The notes under the pieces were generated by a model that saw nothing but the letters and a program-made list of their open reading frames with translations, did not search any database and had not been told where the DNA came from. Positions 60,722 through 64,000 of a stretch of 64,000 nt of DNA are shown here, piece after piece. The DNA is from Syntrophorhabdaceae bacterium (GTDB taxonomy: Bacteria; Desulfobacterota; Syntrophorhabdia; Syntrophorhabdales; Syntrophorhabdaceae). How positions within the stretch are numbered: position 1 is the first letter of the stretch; every line of letters begins with the position of its first letter. A program made the translations under genes and the position numbers. The DNA is taken from assembly GCA_028698615.1 (NCBI GenBank), contig JAQVWF010000013.1:1-64000 (forward strand), written 5' to 3'.

Positions 60722-62881
60722 ATGCGCGTGAATATGGACCACAGGGAAAAGATCGCAGGGGAACTGGGTATACCCCCGGGAAGGGTAACAGCGACGGCGG
60801 CACTCCTCGGCGAGGGTGCGACGGTTCCCTTTATCGCCCGGTACCGGAAAGAGGCCACCGGGTCACTTGATGAAGTGATTATCGGCGCAATACGGGACCG
60901 ACTGGAACAACTGGCCGAACTGGACAAACGCAGGGAGGCGATCCTCCAATCGCTGGAGGAGCGGGGGCTGCTTTCGGAGGACCTCAAAAAGGAACTCGAG
61001 GCGGCCGAGACGCTTGCGATCCTCGAGGACCTCTATCTGCCCTTCCGTCCCAAGCGCAGGACGAGGGCCACCATCGCCAGGGAAAGAGGTTTGGAACCTC
61101 TTGCTCAGAAACTGTTCAGGAGCGCCGGGACGGACCTTACCGGCCTCGATCCGATCCAGGAGGCGGCCGTGTTTGTCGATGCCGAAAAGGGTGTCGAGTC
61201 CGTCGAAGACGCCCTTGCGGGTGCGCGGGACATCATTGCCGAGTGGATAAGCGAAGATGCGGCGGCACGGGCCGCGCTCAGGGACCTCCTTCTCGCAAAG
61301 GCGGTCTTTACGTCCAAAGTCGTTTCCGGGAAAGAGGAAGAGGCAGTCAAGTACAGGGATTACTACGAGTGGCAGGAACCCGTGAAGAACGCCCCTTCAC
61401 ACCGTGTGCTCGCCATGAGGCGCGGAGAGAAGGAAGGTTTCCTGATGCTCCGCATCACAGGCTGTGATGAAGAGGCCCTGGAATCGTTGAAGACGCGCTT
61501 TGTCAATGCAGGGGTGCCCGCGCCGCAGCAGGTGCTCATGGCCCTTGAGGACAGTTACCGGAGGCTCCTTTTCCCTTCCATGGAGACGGAGGTCCGCATG
61601 GCCATGAAGGAACGCGCCGACAGAGAGGCGATCAAGGTCTTTTCAGAGAATCTCCGCCAGCTTCTCCTTGCCCCTCCTCTGGGCCAGAAGAACGTCCTTG
61701 CCATCGATCCCGGGTTCAGGACGGGATGCAAGGTGGTGTGCCTCGACAGGCAGGGAAAGTTTCTTCACCGGGACACCATCTATCCCCATACATCGAAGGG
61801 GCAGGCCGATGAGGCCGGCCGCAAGGTCGTCGGTCTCTGTGCCGAGTATCAGGTTGAGGCCATAGCAGTGGGAAACGGGACGGCGGGCAGGGAAACGGAG
61901 TCCTTCCTGAAGGGACTGGGGCTTGCAGGGCAGGCAACGATCATCAGCGTCAACGAGAGCGGGGCATCCATCTATTCGGCATCGCAGGCCGCCCGTGAAG
62001 AATTTCCCGATGAGGACGTCACCGTACGGGGAGCCGTCTCCATAGGAAGGCGTCTCATGGATCCTCTGGCGGAGCTCGTCAAGATCGATCCGAAATCGGT
62101 CGGTGTGGGGCAGTATCAACACGATGTGGATCAGTTCGCGTTGAAAAAGGCCCTCGACGACGTGGTCATGAGCTGCGTCAATGCCGTTGGGGTGGAGATC
62201 AATACGGCAAGCCCCCATCTTCTCGGATACGTGTCGGGCCTCGGCCCGTCCCTCGCCAGGGCCATCGTGTCATACCGGGATGAAAACGGTCCCTTCCATT
62301 CGAGATCGGACCTGAAGAAGGTCCCGAGACTGGGACCGAAGGCCTTTGAGCAGTCGGCAGGCTTTCTGCGGGTACGCGGGTCATCAAACCCTCTCGACGC
62401 AAGCGCCGTTCATCCCGAGAGCTACCCCGTCGTCGAGGCCATGGCAAACGACGCCGGGTGCTCCGTCGCGGACCTCACGGCCGACGAAGGGCTCAGGAAG
62501 AGGATCGACCTTAACCGCTATGTTACGGAAAAGGCGGGCCTGCCGACCCTCAGCGACATTATGGCCGAGCTTGCGCGCCCGGGGAGGGATCCGAGGGAGG
62601 AATTTCACGCCTTCGCCTTCGCCGAGGGCATAGAGAAGATGGAGGACCTGCGGCCGGGTATGAAGCTTCCCGGCATCGTTACAAACATCACGGCCTTTGG
62701 CGCCTTTGTGGACATCGGTGTCCACCAGGATGGTCTTGTCCACGTGAGCCAGCTCGCGAACCGGTTCGTAAAGAATGCCGCCGACGTGGTGAAGGTCCAT
62801 CAGCAGGTGATGGTGACGGTGCTTTCCGTCGATCTTGCACGCAAACGGATATCCTTGACCATGAAGGATCAAGAGCGCTAA
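60722..62881 (+). CDS. tex: Tex, S1-domain transcription accessory protein
   Basis: Tex is a nucleic-acid-binding protein related to eukaryotic Spt6. The 719-residue protein shows the N-terminal helical region with GATVPFIARYRKEATGSLDE, the YqgF-like RNase H domain with VLAIDPGFRTGCKVVCLD, helix-hairpin-helix motifs (LKKVPRLGPKAFEQSAGFLR) and a C-terminal S1 domain (PGIVTNITAFGAFVDIGVHQ). Starts at 60701 (TTG), 60722 (ATG) and 60734 (ATG) are possible; 60722 has GGAG close upstream. It precedes the peptide gene by 68 bases. Confidence 0.95.
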   Translation: MRVNMDHREKIAGELGIPPGRVTATAALLGEGATVPFIARYRKEATGSLDEVIIGAIRDRLEQLAELDKRREAILQSLEERGLLSEDLKKELEAAETLAILEDLYLPFRPKRRTRATIARERGLEPLAQKLFRSAGTDLTGLDPIQEAAVFVDAEKGVESVEDALAGARDIIAEWISEDAAARAALRDLLLAKAVFTSKVVSGKEEEAVKYRDYYEWQEPVKNAPSHRVLAMRRGEKEGFLMLRITGCDEEALESLKTRFVNAGVPAPQQVLMALEDSYRRLLFPSMETEVRMAMKERADREAIKVFSENLRQLLLAPPLGQKNVLAIDPGFRTGCKVVCLDRQGKFLHRDTIYPHTSKGQADEAGRKVVGLCAEYQVEAIAVGNGTAGRETESFLKGLGLAGQATIISVNESGASIYSASQAAREEFPDEDVTVRGAVSIGRRLMDPLAELVKIDPKSVGVGQYQHDVDQFALKKALDDVVMSCVNAVGVEINTASPHLLGYVSGLGPSLARAIVSYRDENGPFHSRSDLKKVPRLGPKAFEQSAGFLRVRGSSNPLDASAVHPESYPVVEAMANDAGCSVADLTADEGLRKRIDLNRYVTEKAGLPTLSDIMAELARPGRDPREEFHAFAFAEGIEKMEDLRPGMKLPGIVTNITAFGAFVDIGVHQDGLVHVSQLANRFVKNAADVVKVHQQVMVTVLSVDLARKRISLTMKDQER

Positions 62882-62893
62882 TGTACAAATGTG

Positions 62894-62922
62894 TTGACAG
62901 AGCGGGACCGTTAGCTTAGTCT
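62894..62922 (+). promoter_or_regulatory. Promoter of the RiPP peptide gene
   Basis: TTGACA (62894-62899), a 17-base spacer and a weaker TAGTCT (62917-62922). It starts 12 bases after the tex stop, so the peptide need not rely on tex transcription. Confidence 0.5.
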
Positions 62923-62949
62923 TGTGCCAGAAACTACTAGGAGGACATT

Positions 62950-63150
62950 ATGCTATTGATCAACAAGAGTGGCCGCATCTATGATGTTCCCGAAAAGATA
63001 GCAGACCAGTATGTGGCCAGGGACCTCAGCGCATCGAGGGAGGCAGTGGGCGACATGTTGAGCACGCTGCGCAAGCCTGTCCCGGCGTCCCCGGAATCCG
63101 CCCTGGAGGGATGCTGCAATATCTACGCTAATTACTGCCCCAACAAGTAA
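62950..63150 (+). CDS. Putative RiPP precursor peptide, 66 aa
   Basis: A perfect AGGAGG (62939-62944) drives an ATG opening a 66-residue frame. The leader starts MLLINKSGRIYDVPEK and continues as a charged helical stretch (IADQYVARDLSASREAVGDM). A Pro/Ser linker (RKPVPASPESALEG) ends at a core of 12 residues, CCNIYANYCPNK, with three Cys, two Tyr and three Asn. All Cys of the protein are in that core. A radical SAM gene follows after 140 bases. This layout is typical of peptides with radical-SAM-made crosslinks; the class is not known to me. Confidence 0.75.
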   Translation: MLLINKSGRIYDVPEKIADQYVARDLSASREAVGDMLSTLRKPVPASPESALEGCCNIYANYCPNK

Positions 63151-63165
63151 GGGGCGGTTCGCCCC
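63151..63165 (+). promoter_or_regulatory. Hairpin directly after the precursor stop
   Basis: GGGGCG (63151-63156) pairs with CGCCCC (63160-63165) around GTT and begins at the base after the TAA. There is no T-run. Such structures between a precursor and its enzyme often stabilise the upstream mRNA or limit read-through. Confidence 0.55.
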
Positions 63166-63219
63166 CGCCGTGATGCCTTCCGAGAAACCATCGCGGCGCG
63201 CTGGTCCATCGCCGGTGAA

Positions 63220-63233
63220 GTCATTCGTCATTC
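63220..63233. repeat. GTCATTC heptamer pair
   Basis: Two tandem GTCATTC units lie in the gap between the precursor and the radical SAM gene, another member of the 7-base period repeats of this window. Confidence 0.6.
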
Positions 63234-63290
63234 GCCGTATGGTCAAATGATGGTGTATTTTATTGCGCAGGGACCGTCAGGTACTCCGTC

Positions 63291-64000
63291 ATGACCTCAC
63301 ATCATTCTTTTTTCACTGATCTTAACAGCGTCACGTTCCAACTCATCACGTCATGCAACCTTTCCTGTGATTATTGTTTTCAGGATGCCTGCAACGTCTC
63401 CTCATCTCAGGGTGATGCTGGCGGGGTGGTGGACCCCCATGAGACCGCCCGGACCCTGATAGAATTGCTGGAGATGAGTGAGACGGAGATGGGGATGGTG
63501 TTTTCCGGAGGCGAGCCGATGCTCGTCCCTGTCGATTGGTATCGAACGTTCTTCGACATCATGGACGGGTATCTCCAGAGGTCGGGAAAGAAACTGGAGT
63601 ATTCCGTTCAGACCAATATCTCGATCCTGAGACCGGAGATCGTTGACCTCTTCAAGGACCAGGGCGTGCATTTCTCCGTTCATTACGACGGGGAACTCGA
63701 CGACCCGAAACTGCTCTCAAGAAGACGCCGCGACAACATCGTCACATTGTTCGAGAAAGGATTTCCTGTCACGGTGCTCGTGGTGGGGACCGTGGAATCC
63801 TTGAAGGCCCTGCCCTCGAGCATCGAATTCTTCAACAGGCACGGGATACGCTTCTATCGCATCAATTATGTCTCGAGTGAGGGAAGGGGTCATCAGGTGT
63901 CCCGGATACCGCCGGCCTTGAGGGCCGAGGCTGAGTTTCAAGCGGCCTTTCTGGCGTCGCAGCTTGACTTCAGCACACGGGACAATGTCGTCCTGAACAA
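63291..64000 (+). CDS. Radical SAM peptide maturase, 5' part, cut by window edge
   Basis: The frame is open from the ATG at 63291 to the last base (236 residues). It shows the [4Fe-4S] motif CNLSCDYCF near residue 22, the SAM-binding GGEP in MVFSGGEPMLVP, and strands SVQTNIS and FSVHYDG typical of the radical SAM barrel of anSME/SPASM-type enzymes. Only about 20 residues precede the cluster motif, so there is no N-terminal peptide-recognition (RRE) domain; one may lie further on or elsewhere. Next to a Cys-rich peptide gene it is most likely the maturase. The ribosome-binding site is weak. Confidence 0.85.
   Translation, partial: MTSHHSFFTDLNSVTFQLITSCNLSCDYCFQDACNVSSSQGDAGGVVDPHETARTLIELLEMSETEMGMVFSGGEPMLVPVDWYRTFFDIMDGYLQRSGKKLEYSVQTNISILRPEIVDLFKDQGVHFSVHYDGELDDPKLLSRRRRDNIVTLFEKGFPVTVLVVGTVESLKALPSSIEFFNRHGIRFYRINYVSSEGRGHQVSRIPPALRAEAEFQAAFLASQLDFSTRDNVVLN

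Noticed and set aside
28006-63233. Heptamer arrays considered as CRISPR
   Set aside because: Units are 7 bases, without spacers of uniform length and without cas genes.
63173-63250. 25-codon frame between the precursor and the radical SAM gene
   Set aside because: No ribosome-binding site, basic random composition, no Cys; not a second precursor.
1-64000. tRNA, rRNA, tmRNA or RNase P RNA genes
   Set aside because: Looked for cloverleaf ends, CCA tails and known core motifs by eye; none was convincing.

Overview
The window is a moderately GC-rich piece of a Gram-negative bacterial chromosome: it has the lipid A kinase LpxK and RpoD-type promoters. It holds about 54 protein genes and no rRNA, tRNA or CRISPR. 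The gene families suggest a member of the former Deltaproteobacteria (Desulfobacterota), perhaps an anaerobic or syntrophic lineage. The pointers are a DHH-CBS-tRNA nucleotidyltransferase fusion, an archaeal-type LeuC/LeuD pair, a phosphofructokinase with the PPi-type signature, large PAS histidine kinases and a three-subunit molybdenum hydroxylase. This placement is inference; no marker gene was searched.

Layout. 1-16.6 kb is one long + strand run of translation, RNA and housekeeping genes: rimP-nusA-infB-DUF503-rbfA-nrnA-like-truB-rpsO-pnp-M16 protease-dut-xerD-tRNA nucleotidyltransferase-scpA-sppA. 16.7-20.3 kb holds a DUF364 gene, four small genes of unknown role and a cold-shock gene. 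20.7-26.9 kb carries a six-PAS hybrid histidine kinase, a ClC-CBS channel and a hexapeptide acyltransferase. 27-36.2 kb is mostly - strand: a UbiA prenyltransferase, a family-4 uracil-DNA glycosylase, gatA, gatC, a CBS-pair protein, a DUF294 nucleotidyltransferase, valS and dgt. 36.4-38.1 kb is the phosphofructokinase and a small helical protein. 38.1-47.5 kb (- strand) is a membrane protein, asd-leuD-leuC-leuA, lpxK, an rRNA/tRNA uracil methyltransferase and a PAS histidine kinase. 47.9-52.8 kb contains a TPP enzyme, a GNAT protein, an exported protein and a YgiQ radical SAM protein. 53-60.2 kb is a tight + strand operon: a degenerate-ATPase/GNAT fusion, a HisC-like aminotransferase, three molybdenum hydroxylase subunits and an MFS transporter. 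A dodecin gene and tex follow.

The most striking item is at the right edge. Directly after tex, under its own promoter, lies a 66-residue peptide gene ending in a small Cys/Tyr/Asn-rich core, then the start of a radical SAM enzyme cut by the window end. This looks like a ribosomally made, radical-SAM-modified peptide (RiPP) locus.

A second theme is non-coding. Intergenic gaps from about 28 kb to the end carry short words repeated with a 7-base period (ATGACCA, CCTGAAA/CGTGAAA, CCTGGAA, GGGTGAT, GTCATTC). They abut gene ends, supply the stop codons of gatA and ygiQ, and one array lies inside ygiQ. A 42-base decayed copy of the ubiA 3' end behind the hybrid kinase points to a past rearrangement around the ClC/acyltransferase segment.
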